Source: Candidatus Reconcilbacillus cellulovorans (GTDB lineage Bacteria; Bacillota; Bacilli; Paenibacillales; Reconciliibacillaceae). From it: a stretch of DNA of 64,000 bases. Each line of letters starts with the position of its first letter. Position 1 is the first letter of the stretch. The stretch spans positions 1-64,000 of the forward strand of contig MOXJ01000010.1 of NCBI GenBank assembly GCA_002507565.1, read 5' to 3'. The notes beneath the pieces were generated by a model that was given only the letters and a program-made list of their open reading frames with translations, was not told the origin of the DNA and searched no databases. Positions 42,278 through 55,069 of this stretch are shown one piece after another. The position numbers and the translations under genes are program-made.

Positions 42278-44317
42278 ATGGCAGGATGGCCGGGACGACT
42301 GCAGAAGTTGGGCGGCATCGCCTACGGCGGCGATTACAACCCTGAACAATGGCCGGAACACGTCTGGCGAGAGGATATGCGGCTGATGCGGGAGGCGGGC
42401 GTCAACCTGGTGAGCGTCGGTATTTTCAGTTGGGCGCTTTTGCAACCGAACAAGGACACGTATGATTTCGGTTGGCTGGACAGGCTAATGGACCTTCTTG
42501 CCGAAAACGGCATTTACGCCTGCCTCGCCACCGCAACGGCTTCGCCGCCGGCGTGGATGGCGGCGGAATTTCCCGACACGCTCGCCGTCGACGAAAACGG
42601 CGTCCCGTATTCGCACGGGTCGCGCCAGCATTACAGCCCGTGCAGCGAAACGTACCGTCGGTTCTGCGCGGAGCTCGTGCGGCGTCTGGCGGAGCGCTAC
42701 AAGGACCATCCGGCGCTCGCCGCTTGGCACGTCAACAACGAGTACGGCTGCCACGTCTCGCGCTGTTACGGCGAAGAGACGGCGCGCCGGTTCCGGGAGT
42801 GGCTGAAAAAACGCTACGGTACGCTCGACGAGCTGAACGAGCGCTGGGGGACGAATTTCTGGAGCCAACGCTATTACGACTGGGACCATATTCCGCTGCC
42901 GCGCAAAACGCCGACGTACGCCAATCCCGGACAGCAGCTCGATTATGCGCGGTTTATGTCGGACATGCTGCTCGAATGTTTTCTGAACGAATGCCGGATT
43001 TTGCGCGAAATAACGCCCGACGTACCGGTGACGACGAATTTCATGGCGTTTTTCAAGCCGGCCGACTATTTCCGTTGGGCGGAACATCTCGACATCATCG
43101 CGTGGGACAACTACCCCGAGCCGACGGCCGGCGTGCCGGTCGGCGCGGCGTCGCAGCACGATCTGATGCGCTCGCTGCGCGGCGGCCAGCCGTTTCTGCT
43201 GATGGAGCAGGCGCCGAGCCAGGTCAACTGGCGGCCGTTCAACCCTGTCAAGCGCCCGGGCGTCATGCGGCTGTGGAGTTACCAGGCGCTGGCGCGGGGC
43301 GCGGACGGCATCATGTTTTTCCAGTGGCGGCAATCGCGTGCCGGAGCCGAGAAATTCCACAGCGGCATGGTCCCGCATTCAGGAGAAAACAGCCGTGTTT
43401 TCCGGGAAGTGCGCGAACTCGGGCGCGAACTCAAGCGTCTCGGCGAAATCGTCGGTACGCGCGTGCAGGCCGACGTCGCGATCGTGTTCGACTGGCCGAA
43501 CTGGTGGGCGCTCGAGCTCGATTCGCACCCCAGTTCGTTCCTCCGGTATGCGGAGTTGGTCCTGCACGTCTACCGGCCGTTGTTCGAGGCCAACGTCGCG
43601 GTCGATTTCGTTCGCCCGGACGGCGATTTCAGCCGGTACCGACTGGTCATCGCGCCGGCGCTCTATCTCATGCCGACCGGATGGGAGAGCCGGTTCGAGC
43701 GGTACGTGGCCGACGGCGGCCGCCTGCTGGTTACGTTTTTCAGCGGCATCGTCGACGAGAACGACCGCGTCCATCTCGGCGGATACCCGGCTCCCTTGCG
43801 TCGGCTGCTCGGCTTGACGGTCGAGGAGTTCGACCCGATGCCGCCGGACGGCCGTAACCGGATCGCCATGACCGATCGGGCCGGCTTTGCCGGGGAATAC
43901 GACTGTTCGCTCTGGGCCGACGTCATCGCGCTCGAAGGCGCCGAACCGCTCGCCGTCTTCCGGCACGATTTTTACGCCGGACGCGCGGCGGTGACACGGC
44001 ATACCTTCGGTCGCGGCGTCGCGTATTATGTCGGGACGCTGCCGGAAGCCGAAGCGATGAAGCGATTGCTCCGCGGCATCCTGGATGAGGCCGGCGTCCT
44101 GCCGGTGCTGGAGACGCCGCAGGGGGTCGAAGCCACGGTCCGCCGTTCCGAAGACGGCGCGCGGTATTTGTTTTTGCTCAACCACAACGGACGATCGGAG
44201 GCCGTGGCGCTGCCCGCCGGCGTGCACCACGATCTGCTTTCGGGCCGAGCGCTCGCCGGAAGGTTGGAACTGCCGCCGAACGGTGTCGCCGTAATGCGCC
44301 TGTCGAACGACGCCTAA
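42278..44317 (+). CDS. GH42 beta-galactosidase
   Basis: A 679-residue glycoside hydrolase of family 42. The TIM-barrel acid/base residue is E155 (AWHVNNEYG) and the nucleophile E310 (LLMEQAPSQ). The N-terminal GGDYNPEQWPEHVWREDM is a family hallmark, and the trimerisation and C-terminal beta domains are present. There is no signal peptide, so it acts on imported beta-galactosides such as galactan-derived oligosaccharides. The ATG follows CGGAGG. The 3' end overlaps the convergent protease gene by 4 bp. Confidence 0.95.
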   Translation: MAGWPGRLQKLGGIAYGGDYNPEQWPEHVWREDMRLMREAGVNLVSVGIFSWALLQPNKDTYDFGWLDRLMDLLAENGIYACLATATASPPAWMAAEFPDTLAVDENGVPYSHGSRQHYSPCSETYRRFCAELVRRLAERYKDHPALAAWHVNNEYGCHVSRCYGEETARRFREWLKKRYGTLDELNERWGTNFWSQRYYDWDHIPLPRKTPTYANPGQQLDYARFMSDMLLECFLNECRILREITPDVPVTTNFMAFFKPADYFRWAEHLDIIAWDNYPEPTAGVPVGAASQHDLMRSLRGGQPFLLMEQAPSQVNWRPFNPVKRPGVMRLWSYQALARGADGIMFFQWRQSRAGAEKFHSGMVPHSGENSRVFREVRELGRELKRLGEIVGTRVQADVAIVFDWPNWWALELDSHPSSFLRYAELVLHVYRPLFEANVAVDFVRPDGDFSRYRLVIAPALYLMPTGWESRFERYVADGGRLLVTFFSGIVDENDRVHLGGYPAPLRRLLGLTVEEFDPMPPDGRNRIAMTDRAGFAGEYDCSLWADVIALEGAEPLAVFRHDFYAGRAAVTRHTFGRGVAYYVGTLPEAEAMKRLLRGILDEAGVLPVLETPQGVEATVRRSEDGARYLFLLNHNGRSEAVALPAGVHHDLLSGRALAGRLELPPNGVAVMRLSNDA

Positions 44318-45429
44318 CGGCCGCGCATCGCCAGCCGGACGGCGCGGAGCGCATCGACGCTTTTTCTGCCGGACGCGCCGGCCGTCGGCTGTGCGGACGC
44401 AAGGAGCAACCGTTTGACGAGCTTGGGCGTCAACCGGCGGTCGCAGCCGAGCATGAGCGCGACGACGCCGGATACGTGCGAGGTAGCCATCGAGCATCCG
44501 CTAAGGCGATAATACAAGCCGCCCGGCCACGTCGACCGGATGTTTTTGCCGGGCGCGTATAGATCGACGTCCGCTCCCCGGTTGGAAAAACGGGCGATGC
44601 GTCCGGCGGCGTCGACGGCGCCGACCGAGATCGTTTCTCGGTAGCGGGCGGGATAGTCGGTTTTCAGGCGGCGACCGCCGTTGCCGGCTGAACAGACGAC
44701 CACGACGCCGGCGCGCACGGCGAAACGGACGGCGGCGTGAAGGGAGCGGTTGCGGCGGTTTGTGCCGAAGCTCATGTTGATGACGTCGACGCCGTTTCGG
44801 ACGCACCATTCCACGCCGCGGACGATGTCGGAGACGAAGGCGTTGCCGGCCTGGTCGAACGCTTTCACCGGACAGACGACGGCGCCCGGCGCGACGCCCG
44901 CCATGCCGCCCGGCCGGCCGCCTGCGGCGATCGTTCCGGCGATATGGGTGCCGTGTCCATTGTCGTCGTAAGGCGGCATGTTTTCGTTGAGCAGATTGAC
45001 GCCGAGGCCGATTCGCCCGCGCAGGTCGGGATGGGACGCGTCGACGCCGGTGTCGATCACGCCGACTTTGACGAAGTCGCCGGTCGAATACCGCCAGGCC
45101 TCCGGGGCCCGGATTCGTCCGACGCCCCAGGGAACGGCGGTCGGAGCCGCCGGAAATGCGCGCACGCCGACGAGGTCGTCTTCTTCGACGTCTGCGACGC
45201 CAGGAAGTTCGGCCCACGTTTCGGCGTTGCCTGACGACAGCGCGACGGATCGGATGAGCGGCAGCGTCCGGATGGCGGATGATGCCCGCAGATCGGGATC
45301 CGTTTTCCGCAACGCAAGACAAAACTGTTCGTACTCCTTGTGCCCGGAGAACCGAACGATGAGACGCCGGCCCCGAGGATCGGGGCCGAAAGTTTTCAGG
45401 ACCGCCGTCCAAAATTCCGCGTCCGGCAA
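44314..45429 (-). CDS. S8-family subtilisin-like serine peptidase
   Basis: A 371-residue protease. The triad is D126 (VGVIDTGVD), H159 (DNGHGTHIAG) and S313 (SGCSMATSH), with oxyanion N250 (SAGNGG). The serine motif has Cys where most subtilisins have Thr (GTSMA). Residues 1-95 look like an I9-type propeptide, but no signal peptide is visible, so it may be intracellular or exported by another route. The start is TTG, supported by GGGGAGG 9 nt upstream. It stands alone, divergent from rpoE. Confidence 0.85.
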   Translation of the reverse strand: MPDAEFWTAVLKTFGPDPRGRRLIVRFSGHKEYEQFCLALRKTDPDLRASSAIRTLPLIRSVALSSGNAETWAELPGVADVEEDDLVGVRAFPAAPTAVPWGVGRIRAPEAWRYSTGDFVKVGVIDTGVDASHPDLRGRIGLGVNLLNENMPPYDDNGHGTHIAGTIAAGGRPGGMAGVAPGAVVCPVKAFDQAGNAFVSDIVRGVEWCVRNGVDVINMSFGTNRRNRSLHAAVRFAVRAGVVVVCSAGNGGRRLKTDYPARYRETISVGAVDAAGRIARFSNRGADVDLYAPGKNIRSTWPGGLYYRLSGCSMATSHVSGVVALMLGCDRRLTPKLVKRLLLASAQPTAGASGRKSVDALRAVRLAMRGR

Positions 45430-45524
45430 GGCGCGAACCTCCCCGTTGCCGAAGTCGGTTTCGTATTCGCATCATCATATGAGTGACGCCGGTCTGCCGG
45501 ATTGAATATTTGTCCTGCGGCGGG

Positions 45525-45554
45525 TTGCTTTTTCCGGAAAAATTCGTTTATGAT
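45525..45554 (+). promoter_or_regulatory. Predicted sigma-A promoter of rpoE
   Basis: TTGCTT at 45525-45530, an 18-nt spacer and TATGAT at 45549-45554, about 45 nt before the start codon. Confidence 0.5.
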
Positions 45555-45598
45555 GTTGTGAAGACAGACGCGACTCGCGAAAGGACGGGTTGGAAACG

Positions 45599-48135
<2,537 letters not shown>

Positions 48136-48255
48136 CGCGGTTCGAAGAAATGCGTCGTGCCGGGAGGAAAACTTTATCCGAATGGCGAAAGTAAAACGGC
48201 GGAGGGGAGTCATGGAAAAAGTCATTTGATTTGAACGACGGAAGGAGATTTTGCA

Positions 48256-48663
48256 ATGGGGGAGCCAAAAATTTTGATCGTCGACGACCAGAAAGGGATT
48301 CGTCTGTTGCTCACGGAAGTGTTTCGCCATGAAGGATACCAGACGTTTCAGGCGTCCGACGGCAAACAGGCGGTCGAGATCATGCGGGCGGAAAATCCTG
48401 AGCTCGTGCTCTTGGACATGAAAATTCCCGGCATGGACGGTCTCGACATTTTGAAACGGATCCGGGCGATCAATCCCGAAGTTCGCATCATCATGATGAC
48501 GGCTTACGGCGAACTGGACATGGTCAAGGAGGCGGCCCGCCTCGGGGCGGTCCGGCATTTCACGAAACCGTTCGACATCGACGAACTGCGCGATGCTGTC
48601 AATGCTTGCCTGAAGCGGGCGGACGAAGCCGGCCGGCTTGTCGCGAGCCCGGGCGGGGCTTGA
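48256..48663 (+). CDS. spo0F: Sporulation phosphorelay response regulator Spo0F
   Basis: A 135-residue single-domain receiver. D10 and D11, phospho-acceptor D54, T82 and K104 are all at the positions known for Spo0F, which passes phosphate from sporulation kinases to Spo0B. There is no output domain. The location between pyrG and fbaA is the conserved one. GAAGGAG precedes the ATG. The 120-nt gap after pyrG contains a possible 15-codon frame (48182-48229, starting MAKVKRRRG). I found no convincing sigma-H promoter. Confidence 0.93.
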   Translation: MGEPKILIVDDQKGIRLLLTEVFRHEGYQTFQASDGKQAVEIMRAENPELVLLDMKIPGMDGLDILKRIRAINPEVRIIMMTAYGELDMVKEAARLGAVRHFTKPFDIDELRDAVNACLKRADEAGRLVASPGGA

Positions 48664-48693
48664 CGCGTTCGTTTTTAGGTTCGGCGAAAAGTA

Positions 48694-48702
48694 TGGTATA
48701 AT
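48694..48702 (+). promoter_or_regulatory. Extended -10 promoter of fbaA
   Basis: TGG immediately before TATAAT (48697-48702) makes an extended -10; no good -35 is present at the right distance. It lies between the spo0F stop and the fbaA ribosome site. Confidence 0.6.
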
Positions 48703-48756
48703 ACCGCGTAAAGCTCGTTTCGAAACGTCGTGATCGTCGGTGAGGAGGAACCGTTT

Positions 48757-49611
48757 ATGCCGTTGGTTTCGATGAACGCGTTTTTGCCGCAAGCGAAGGC
48801 CGGCCGTTACGCCGTCGGCCAGTTCAACCTGAACAATCTGGAATTTGCTCAGGCGATCGTGGAGGCGGCGGAAGAAGAGCGATCCCCGTTCATTTTCGGG
48901 GTGAGCGAGGGCGCCCTGAAATACATGGGCATCGAATTTACGGTTGCCATCGCGCGGGCGGCCGCAGAGAAGTCCGGCCTGCCGATCGCGCTGCACCTCG
49001 ATCACGGCAGCAGCTTCGAAGTCGCGATGAAATGCATCCGCGCGGGTTTCACGTCGATCATGTTTGACGGTTCGCACTATCCCTTCGAGGAAAACGTCCG
49101 CCTGACGAAGGAGATCGTCAAGGTGGCGCACGCGATGGGCGTTTCCGTCGAAGGGGAACTCGGTACGATCGGCGGCGTGGAGGACGACTTGTCCGTCGAA
49201 GAGGAAGACGCCCATCTGGCCAAGCCGGAAGAGGCGATCCGCTTTTATGAGGAAACGGGGGTCGACTGTCTGGCCATCGCGGTCGGCACCGCGCACGGCA
49301 TGTATAAGGGCGAGCCGAAGATCCGGTTCGACATCATCGAGAAAGTGGCGAGCGCCATTCCTGTTCCGATCGTGTTGCACGGCGGTTCCGGCGTTCCGGA
49401 CGACATGATCCGGCGCGCCATCCAATGCGGTGTGGGCAAAATCAACGTCAATACCGAAAACCAGGTCGCATGTACGCAGACCATTCGGGAGATACTTGAA
49501 AAAAACCCCAAACTTTATGATCCCCGGAAATATCTCGGACCCGCCAAAGACGCGATGAAAGAAGTCGTCCGCGGCAAAATCCGGTTGTTCGGCAGCAACA
49601 ACCGTGTCTGA
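48757..49611 (+). CDS. fbaA: Class II fructose-1,6-bisphosphate aldolase
   Basis: A 284-residue zinc-dependent aldolase of glycolysis and gluconeogenesis. The catalytic Asp and first zinc ligand are D82 and H83 in LHLDHGSS. The further conserved blocks EGELGTIGG, GTAHGMYKG and LHGGSGVPDD carry the other metal and phosphate contacts. The ATG at 48757 (MPLVSMNAFL) has GAGGAGGA 8 nt upstream. Followed by murA after 39 nt, with no terminator between. Confidence 0.96.
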   Translation: MPLVSMNAFLPQAKAGRYAVGQFNLNNLEFAQAIVEAAEEERSPFIFGVSEGALKYMGIEFTVAIARAAAEKSGLPIALHLDHGSSFEVAMKCIRAGFTSIMFDGSHYPFEENVRLTKEIVKVAHAMGVSVEGELGTIGGVEDDLSVEEEDAHLAKPEEAIRFYEETGVDCLAIAVGTAHGMYKGEPKIRFDIIEKVASAIPVPIVLHGGSGVPDDMIRRAIQCGVGKINVNTENQVACTQTIREILEKNPKLYDPRKYLGPAKDAMKEVVRGKIRLFGSNNRV

Positions 49612-49650
49612 CCGGGCCGTAAAATCCCGACGGAGGGAACGGATGGACGG

Positions 49651-50934
49651 ATGGAAAAACTGTTGATCGTCGGCGGTCGTCCGCTGCGCGGCACGGTATC
49701 CGTCAGCGGCGCGAAAAACAGCGCGGTGGCGCTGTTGCCCGCTTCCATTTTGGCGGAAAGCCCGGTCGAATTGGACAACGTTCCGGATTTGACGGATGTC
49801 GAGGTTTTGATAGAGTTGCTGCAAGAAATGGGCGCCGTCGTCGTCCGGATGGGCGACCGGGTCCGCATCGATCCCCGCGCAATCCGTCCCATTCCCCTGC
49901 CGAACGGAAAAGTCAAGAAGCTGCGCGCGTCCTATTATTTCATGGGTGCGTTGCTCGGTCGTTTCGGGGAGGCGGTGGTCGGACTGCCGGGGGGTTGCGA
50001 CTTCGAACCTCGGCCGATCGACCAGCATCTGAAAGGATTCGAGGCGCTGGGCGCGTACATTTCGTTCGAGGGCGGGGCCGTGCGTCTGAAGGCGAGACGT
50101 TTACGCGGCGCCAAAATCTACCTCGACGTCATCAGCGTCGGAGCAACAATCAACATCATGTTGGCGGCATGCCGTGCCGAAGGCGTGACGATCATTGAAA
50201 ACGCGGCGAAAGAGCCGGAGATCATCGACGTCGCCACGCTGCTCAACGCGATGGGCGCGCGCATCAAGGGTGCCGGTACGGCGACGATCCGCATCGAGGG
50301 CGTCGACAGTCTGTCGGGATGCCGCCACGCGATCATTCCCGACAGGATCCAGGCGGGAACGTACATGATCGCCGCCGCCGCAACCCGCGGCGACGTCACG
50401 ATCGACAACGTCATTCCGAAGCATTTGGAAGCGGTGACGGCGAAACTGCAGGAAATGGGCGTGATTGTCCACGAAATGGACGAATCGATCCGCGTGATCG
50501 GCCGGACGGACTATCAGGCCGTCGACGTGAAAGCGCTGGTATACCCCGGTTTTGCCACCGATCTTCAATCTCCGATGACCAGCTTGTTGACCCAAGCGAC
50601 GGGTGTCAGCCTTCTCACCGACCACGTGTACAACCACCGTTTCAGGCATGTACCGGAATTGGTCCGGATGGGCGCCAAGATCAAGGTCGAGGGACGGACC
50701 GCCGTGATCGAGGGCGGGCCGCTGCATGCGGCCAAAGTGAGGGCGGCGGACTTGCGGGCGGGGGCGGCCCTGGTCGTCGCCGCGCTCGCCGTGTCCGACG
50801 GCGGTGTGACCGAAATCGAAGGTGCCGAATACTTGCGGCGCGGTTATGAGCGGTTCGTCGACAATCTGCGCGCACTCGGCGCCGAAATCCGTTGCGAAAT
50901 GTCGGAAGAGACGCACAGCTATATCGATGTATGA
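49651..50934 (+). CDS. murA: UDP-N-acetylglucosamine 1-carboxyvinyltransferase
   Basis: A 427-residue enzyme for the first committed step of peptidoglycan synthesis. K22-N23 bind substrate, and the PEP-binding cysteine C116 lies in [19 protein letters not shown], so it should be fosfomycin-sensitive. The position between fbaA and rho matches the second B. subtilis paralogue (murAB/murZ); another copy may lie near the atp operon. The stop overlaps an ATG (ATGA) in the rho frame, but the rho start is placed further down. Confidence 0.93.
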   Translation: MEKLLIVGGRPLRGTVSVSGAKNSAVALLPASILAESPVELDNVPDLTDVEVLIELLQEMGAVVVRMGDRVRIDPRAIRPIPLPNGKVKKLRASYYFMGALLGRFGEAVVGLPGGCDFEPRPIDQHLKGFEALGAYISFEGGAVRLKARRLRGAKIYLDVISVGATINIMLAACRAEGVTIIENAAKEPEIIDVATLLNAMGARIKGAGTATIRIEGVDSLSGCRHAIIPDRIQAGTYMIAAAATRGDVTIDNVIPKHLEAVTAKLQEMGVIVHEMDESIRVIGRTDYQAVDVKALVYPGFATDLQSPMTSLLTQATGVSLLTDHVYNHRFRHVPELVRMGAKIKVEGRTAVIEGGPLHAAKVRAADLRAGAALVVAALAVSDGGVTEIEGAEYLRRGYERFVDNLRALGAEIRCEMSEETHSYIDV

Positions 50935-50957
50935 CTTGGATGATGGGGGATGATGCA

Positions 50958-52241
50958 GTGGAACAATTGGTCGATCGCTCGCTGGCGGAACTGGAGGCGA
51001 TGCGCCTTACCGATCTGTACAATCTCGCGAAGGAATACCAGATTCCGCATTACGGCCAGATGAAGAAAAAAGAACTGATGTTTGCGATTCTCAAGGCGCA
51101 GGCGGAGCGCAGCGGCCACTTCTTTATGGAAGGCGTACTCGACATCTTGCCGGAAGGGTACGGATTTTTAAGGCCGATCAACTATTTGCCCAGTTCGGAA
51201 GATATCTATATCTCGCAATCGCAGATCCGCAAGTTCGACCTTCGTCCCGGCGACCTCGTCTCCGGCAAGTGCCGTCCGCCGAAAGAAAACGAGCGGTATT
51301 TCGGACTGTTGCACGTCGAGGCCGTCAACGGCGAACGTCCGGAGGCCGCTGCGGAGCGTTTGCATTTTGCCTCCCTGACGCCGCTTTTTCCTCAGAAAAA
51401 ATTGAAACTGGAAACCGAACCGACCAAGTACGCGACGCGCCTGATGGATTTGCTGACGCCGGTCGGACTCGGCCAGCGCGGGCTGATCGTCGCTCCGCCG
51501 AAAGCGGGCAAGACGATGTTGCTGAAAGAAATCGCGCACAGCATCGCGACGAATTATCCCGACATCAAGCTCTTCGTCCTGCTGATCGATGAACGGCCGG
51601 AAGAAGTGACCGACATGCAGCGGTCCGTTCGCGGCGAAGTGATAGCCTCGACGTTCGATGAGCTTCCCGAACATCACATCAAAGTCGCCGAGCTGGTTTT
51701 GGAACGGGCGCAGCGGTTGGTCGAGCATAAGAAGGACGTCGTCATTCTGCTCGACAGTATCACCCGGCTCGCCCGCGCCTATAACCTCGTCATTCCGCCG
51801 TCCGGCAGAACGCTGTCGGGCGGCATCGACCCGGCCGCGTTTCATCGGCCGAAACGGTTTTTCGGTGCCGCCCGCAATGTGGAGGAAGGCGGCAGCCTGA
51901 CGATTCTCGCCACCGCCCTGATCGAAACCGGCTCGCGCATGGACGACGTCATTTACGAAGAATTCAAGGGAACAGGCAACCTCGAACTTCATCTCGACCG
52001 GAGGTTGGCCGAGCGGCGTATTTTCCCGGCGATCGACATTCGCCGTTCCGGCACGCGGCGTGAGGAGTTGCTGCTGACCAAGGAAGAATTGGAGAAGGTC
52101 TGGGCCATCCGCAAAACGATGCAGGATTCGTACGAATACATCGAGGCGTTTTTGCGAAAATTCGCGGAGACGAAAACGAACGCCGAGTTTTTGGAAATGA
52201 TCGAGCCGAACAGCGGCACGATCCGCCGCCGAAGCGGCTGA
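50958..52241 (+). CDS. rho: Transcription termination factor Rho
   Basis: A 427-residue RNA helicase, the same length as B. subtilis Rho. The N-terminal helix bundle and cold-shock-like RNA-binding domain ([19 protein letters not shown]) are followed by the ATPase with Walker A APPKAGKT at 179-186. The start is assigned to GTG 50958: GGGGGA sits 7 nt upstream, and [27 protein letters not shown] aligns with known Rho N-termini. Upstream in-frame ATGs (50931-50943) lack a ribosome site. Confidence 0.95.
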   Translation: MEQLVDRSLAELEAMRLTDLYNLAKEYQIPHYGQMKKKELMFAILKAQAERSGHFFMEGVLDILPEGYGFLRPINYLPSSEDIYISQSQIRKFDLRPGDLVSGKCRPPKENERYFGLLHVEAVNGERPEAAAERLHFASLTPLFPQKKLKLETEPTKYATRLMDLLTPVGLGQRGLIVAPPKAGKTMLLKEIAHSIATNYPDIKLFVLLIDERPEEVTDMQRSVRGEVIASTFDELPEHHIKVAELVLERAQRLVEHKKDVVILLDSITRLARAYNLVIPPSGRTLSGGIDPAAFHRPKRFFGAARNVEEGGSLTILATALIETGSRMDDVIYEEFKGTGNLELHLDRRLAERRIFPAIDIRRSGTRREELLLTKEELEKVWAIRKTMQDSYEYIEAFLRKFAETKTNAEFLEMIEPNSGTIRRRSG

Positions 52242-52268
52242 TGTCCGCGCCGGCCGCGTGATTTGAAG

Positions 52269-52297
52269 TTGACAACCCGCACCCGCGCTGCTAAGAT
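52269..52297 (+). promoter_or_regulatory. Sigma-A promoter of cysK
   Basis: TTGACA at 52269-52274, a 17-nt spacer and TAAGAT at 52292-52297, about 50 nt before the ATG. Directly downstream is a weak GTAG/CTAC inverted repeat (52303-52318) before five T, of unknown meaning. Confidence 0.78.
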
Positions 52298-52355
52298 TAA
52301 GGGTAGTTAAAACCTACTTTTTCGCTCGGAAATGAGTGAAAGGAGAGAGCCGTCC

Positions 52356-53294
52356 ATGGCGAAGCTGGTACAGGACATTACGAAGGTGATCGGCGATACG
52401 CCCCTCGTCCGCCTCAATCGCGTCGTTCCGGAAGACAGCGCCGAGATTTACGTCAAACTGGAATTCCAAAACCCAGGCGGCAGCGTCAAGGACCGCATCG
52501 CGATCAGCATGATCGAAGCCGCGGAGCGCGAAGGCCGCATCAAGCCCGGTGACACGATCATCGAGCCGACGAGCGGCAACACCGGCATCGGTCTGGCGAT
52601 GGTCGCCGCGGCGAAAGGGTACAAGGCGATTCTCGTCATGCCGGAGACGATGAGCATCGAGCGGCGCAACCTGCTTCGCGCCTACGGCGCGGAAATCGTG
52701 TTGACGCCGGGTTCGGAAGGCATGCGCGGCGCCGTGCGCAAGGCCGAAGAAATTCTGGCGCAAAACCCGCACTACTTCATGCCGCAGCAGTTCAAAAACC
52801 CGGCCAACGTGAAAATTCACGAGGAAACGACCGGCCCGGAAATCGTCGAGGCGATCATGGCGCACGACGGCAAGCTGGACGCATTCGTCGCCGGCGTCGG
52901 AACGGGCGGTACGATCACCGGAGCGGGGCGAGTGTTGCGCAAACATTTCCCGCACATCAAGATTTATGCGGTCGAGCCGGCCGGCTCTCCGGTTCTTTCC
53001 GGAGGATCGCCGGGGCCGCATAAGATTCAGGGCATCGGCGCCGGGTTCATACCGGACATTCTCGACACGAAAATTTACGACGGCGTCATCAAAGTGGAAA
53101 ACGAAGAGGCGTTCGAGACGTCGCGCCGCGTCGCCAGACTGGAAGGCATTCTGGGCGGCATCTCGTCGGGCGCAGCGATTTTTGCGGCGTTGAAAGTGGC
53201 GAAGGAGCTCGGCAAAGGCAAGCGCGTCGTCGCCGTCGTTCCGAGTAACGGCGAACGGTACCTGTCGACGCCGCTGTATCAGTTTGAAGAATAA
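52356..53294 (+). CDS. cysK: Cysteine synthase A (O-acetylserine sulfhydrylase)
   Basis: A 312-residue PLP enzyme joining O-acetylserine and sulfide. The PLP lysine is K45 (NPGGSVKDR). [10 protein letters not shown] binds the substrate carboxylate, and [13 protein letters not shown] binds the PLP phosphate. The ATG at 52356 has AAAGGAGAG upstream. It precedes the folate operon as in B. subtilis; a strong hairpin follows the stop, so transcription of pab genes can be separate. Confidence 0.95.
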   Translation: MAKLVQDITKVIGDTPLVRLNRVVPEDSAEIYVKLEFQNPGGSVKDRIAISMIEAAEREGRIKPGDTIIEPTSGNTGIGLAMVAAAKGYKAILVMPETMSIERRNLLRAYGAEIVLTPGSEGMRGAVRKAEEILAQNPHYFMPQQFKNPANVKIHEETTGPEIVEAIMAHDGKLDAFVAGVGTGGTITGAGRVLRKHFPHIKIYAVEPAGSPVLSGGSPGPHKIQGIGAGFIPDILDTKIYDGVIKVENEEAFETSRRVARLEGILGGISSGAAIFAALKVAKELGKGKRVVAVVPSNGERYLSTPLYQFEE

Positions 53295-53330
53295 AGTTTC
53301 GACGACAGAGGGTTCGATCGCGAAGCGAGG

Positions 53331-53382
53331 GGTCGGCGGCAGCCGACCGTTCGATCTCGCCCCCGCCGGCGGCGGGGGTTTT
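53331..53382 (+). terminator. Two hairpins between cysK and pabB, the second a likely terminator or attenuator
   Basis: Hairpin 1: GGTCGGC/GCCGACC (53331-53337, 53342-53348). Hairpin 2: CCCCCGCC/GGCGGGGG (53360-53367, 53371-53378) followed by four T. It lies 52 nt before the pabB ATG. It probably ends cysK transcripts, and an attenuator role for the folate operon is possible. Confidence 0.6.
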
Positions 53383-53433
53383 CGCTTTCGGGCGCTTTTT
53401 GCAGCATTCGTTGCGGCGGGAGGTGGTGCAGGC

Positions 53434-54990
53434 ATGGACGCCACGCCGTTTTCGCAATGGCGGAGTTGGGCGCGGGACGGATACCGCCATTTGCCCGTCG
53501 CTGTGCGGACGGCGCATCCGGCGGGAACGCCGAAAATATGGTCGGCGTTCTTGTCCGGGGATACGTATGCGGTGCTGGAAAGCGGCAAGGACGGACGGTT
53601 TACGTACGCCGCAAGCGGCTGCGTCGAACAGTTGGTCGGCGGGCGTATGGCCGCCGAGTTGTACCGGCCGCTTGAGGCCGGCGGCCGATGCAACGTCGGT
53701 TCGACGACGGCCTGTTTGCCTGATGTGCTGCGGAATTGGCTTGCGGATTACCGGGCGCCGCGGCTGCCGGACTGGCCGCCTTTTTGCGGGGGAATCGTCG
53801 GTTACCTCGGCTACGAGTACGGAAGCCCCTTCCGGTACGACGAGCGGGAAGACCTGGGTCTTCCGATTTACGCGTGGAACAGGGTCGACGAAGTGGTCGC
53901 ATTCGACGGCGAGGGTGGCGAGCTGTTTGCCTTCGTTCATCAGAAAATCGAAGGCGAGGACGTCCGCGATGAATCGCGGTTGGCGGATTTGTACGAAAAA
54001 ACCGTCGATCGCGCTCGGGCTTTGGCAAATCGTTGGCGACGGGCTTGCGAGCGGACTGAAGACGACGCCGTCCGGCGGCGGATCGACCGGATCGCCGCCG
54101 GTTTCCGGGCGGAGGAGCTGCATTTTGAAGTCGAACGGCTGCCGGGACTGCGGACGGCTTTTCCGAAAAACGATTTTTTGCGCGCCGTCGTCAAGATCCA
54201 GGACTACATCCGCAGCGGCGACACGTACCAGGTGAATCTGTCCGTCCGGCAACAGCGGCCGCTCACCGTCCCGCCGGCGATCGTCTACGAAATGTTGCGC
54301 CGGATCAATCCGTCGCCGTATATGGCGTATCTTCAGATCGAGCCGGGTTTCGACCTCGTCTGCGGATCGCCCGAGCTGCTCGTCCGGCTGGTCGGCCGGA
54401 AACTAGAGGCCAGACCGATCGCCGGCACACGGCGCCGCGGCGCCGACGACGGCGAGGACGGCGCCATGGAACGGGAGCTGCGCGCGACGGAAAAGGAACT
54501 CGCCGAGCACGTCATGCTCGTCGATCTCGTCCGCAACGATCTCGGGCGCGTCGCGAAGTACGGCAGCGTGCGCGTTTCCGAACTGATGACGGTCGAGCGC
54601 TATTCGCACGTCATGCATCTCGTGTCGCACGTCGTGGCCGAATTGCGCGAGGGCCTCGACGCGGTCGACGTCATCCACGCGATGTTTCCCGGCGGCACGG
54701 TGACCGGCGCGCCGAAAAAACGGACGATGCAGATCATCGCGGAGCTCGAGCCGGTCAACCGCGGCCCGTACACCGGTTCGATCGGGTGGATTGACTACGG
54801 CGGCAATATGGAATTAAATATTACTATACGAACGATGCTGGCGTTGGAGGGCACCGCCTACGTGCAGGCGGGAGCGGGTATCGTGCTCGATTCTGTGCCC
54901 GAGCGCGAGTATCGGGAGTGCCTCAATAAGGCCCGTGCGCTTTGGAAAGCATTAGAATACGCCGAGCGGTTTGCGTGCGGCGACCGCTGA
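53434..54990 (+). CDS. pabB: Aminodeoxychorismate synthase component I
   Basis: A 518-residue chorismate-utilising enzyme. The C-terminal catalytic domain has [13 protein letters not shown], the PIAGTRRRG motif that in PabB replaces the PIAGT-Lys pattern, [13 protein letters not shown] and [10 protein letters not shown]. Together with PabA it converts chorismate and glutamine to 4-amino-4-deoxychorismate for folate. Anthranilate synthase TrpE is similar, but the folate-operon context decides. The ATG at 53434 has GGGAGGTGG 8 nt upstream, and the longer frame back to 53284 runs through the hairpins. Confidence 0.92.
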   Translation: MDATPFSQWRSWARDGYRHLPVAVRTAHPAGTPKIWSAFLSGDTYAVLESGKDGRFTYAASGCVEQLVGGRMAAELYRPLEAGGRCNVGSTTACLPDVLRNWLADYRAPRLPDWPPFCGGIVGYLGYEYGSPFRYDEREDLGLPIYAWNRVDEVVAFDGEGGELFAFVHQKIEGEDVRDESRLADLYEKTVDRARALANRWRRACERTEDDAVRRRIDRIAAGFRAEELHFEVERLPGLRTAFPKNDFLRAVVKIQDYIRSGDTYQVNLSVRQQRPLTVPPAIVYEMLRRINPSPYMAYLQIEPGFDLVCGSPELLVRLVGRKLEARPIAGTRRRGADDGEDGAMERELRATEKELAEHVMLVDLVRNDLGRVAKYGSVRVSELMTVERYSHVMHLVSHVVAELREGLDAVDVIHAMFPGGTVTGAPKKRTMQIIAELEPVNRGPYTGSIGWIDYGGNMELNITIRTMLALEGTAYVQAGAGIVLDSVPEREYRECLNKARALWKALEYAERFACGDR

Positions 54991-55069
54991 TCAGGCGAAT
55001 CCCGGGGGGAACATCCATGGGTTGCGGGCCGAACGCCGACGTGGGCGGGGCGAACGGGGGCTTCCGACG

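Noticed and set aside
48160-48190. Possible sigma-H promoter upstream of spo0F (GGAGGAAAA then GAAT)
   Set aside because: The spacing between the two elements is about 8 nt, too short for sigma-H, and the first element is more likely a ribosome site.
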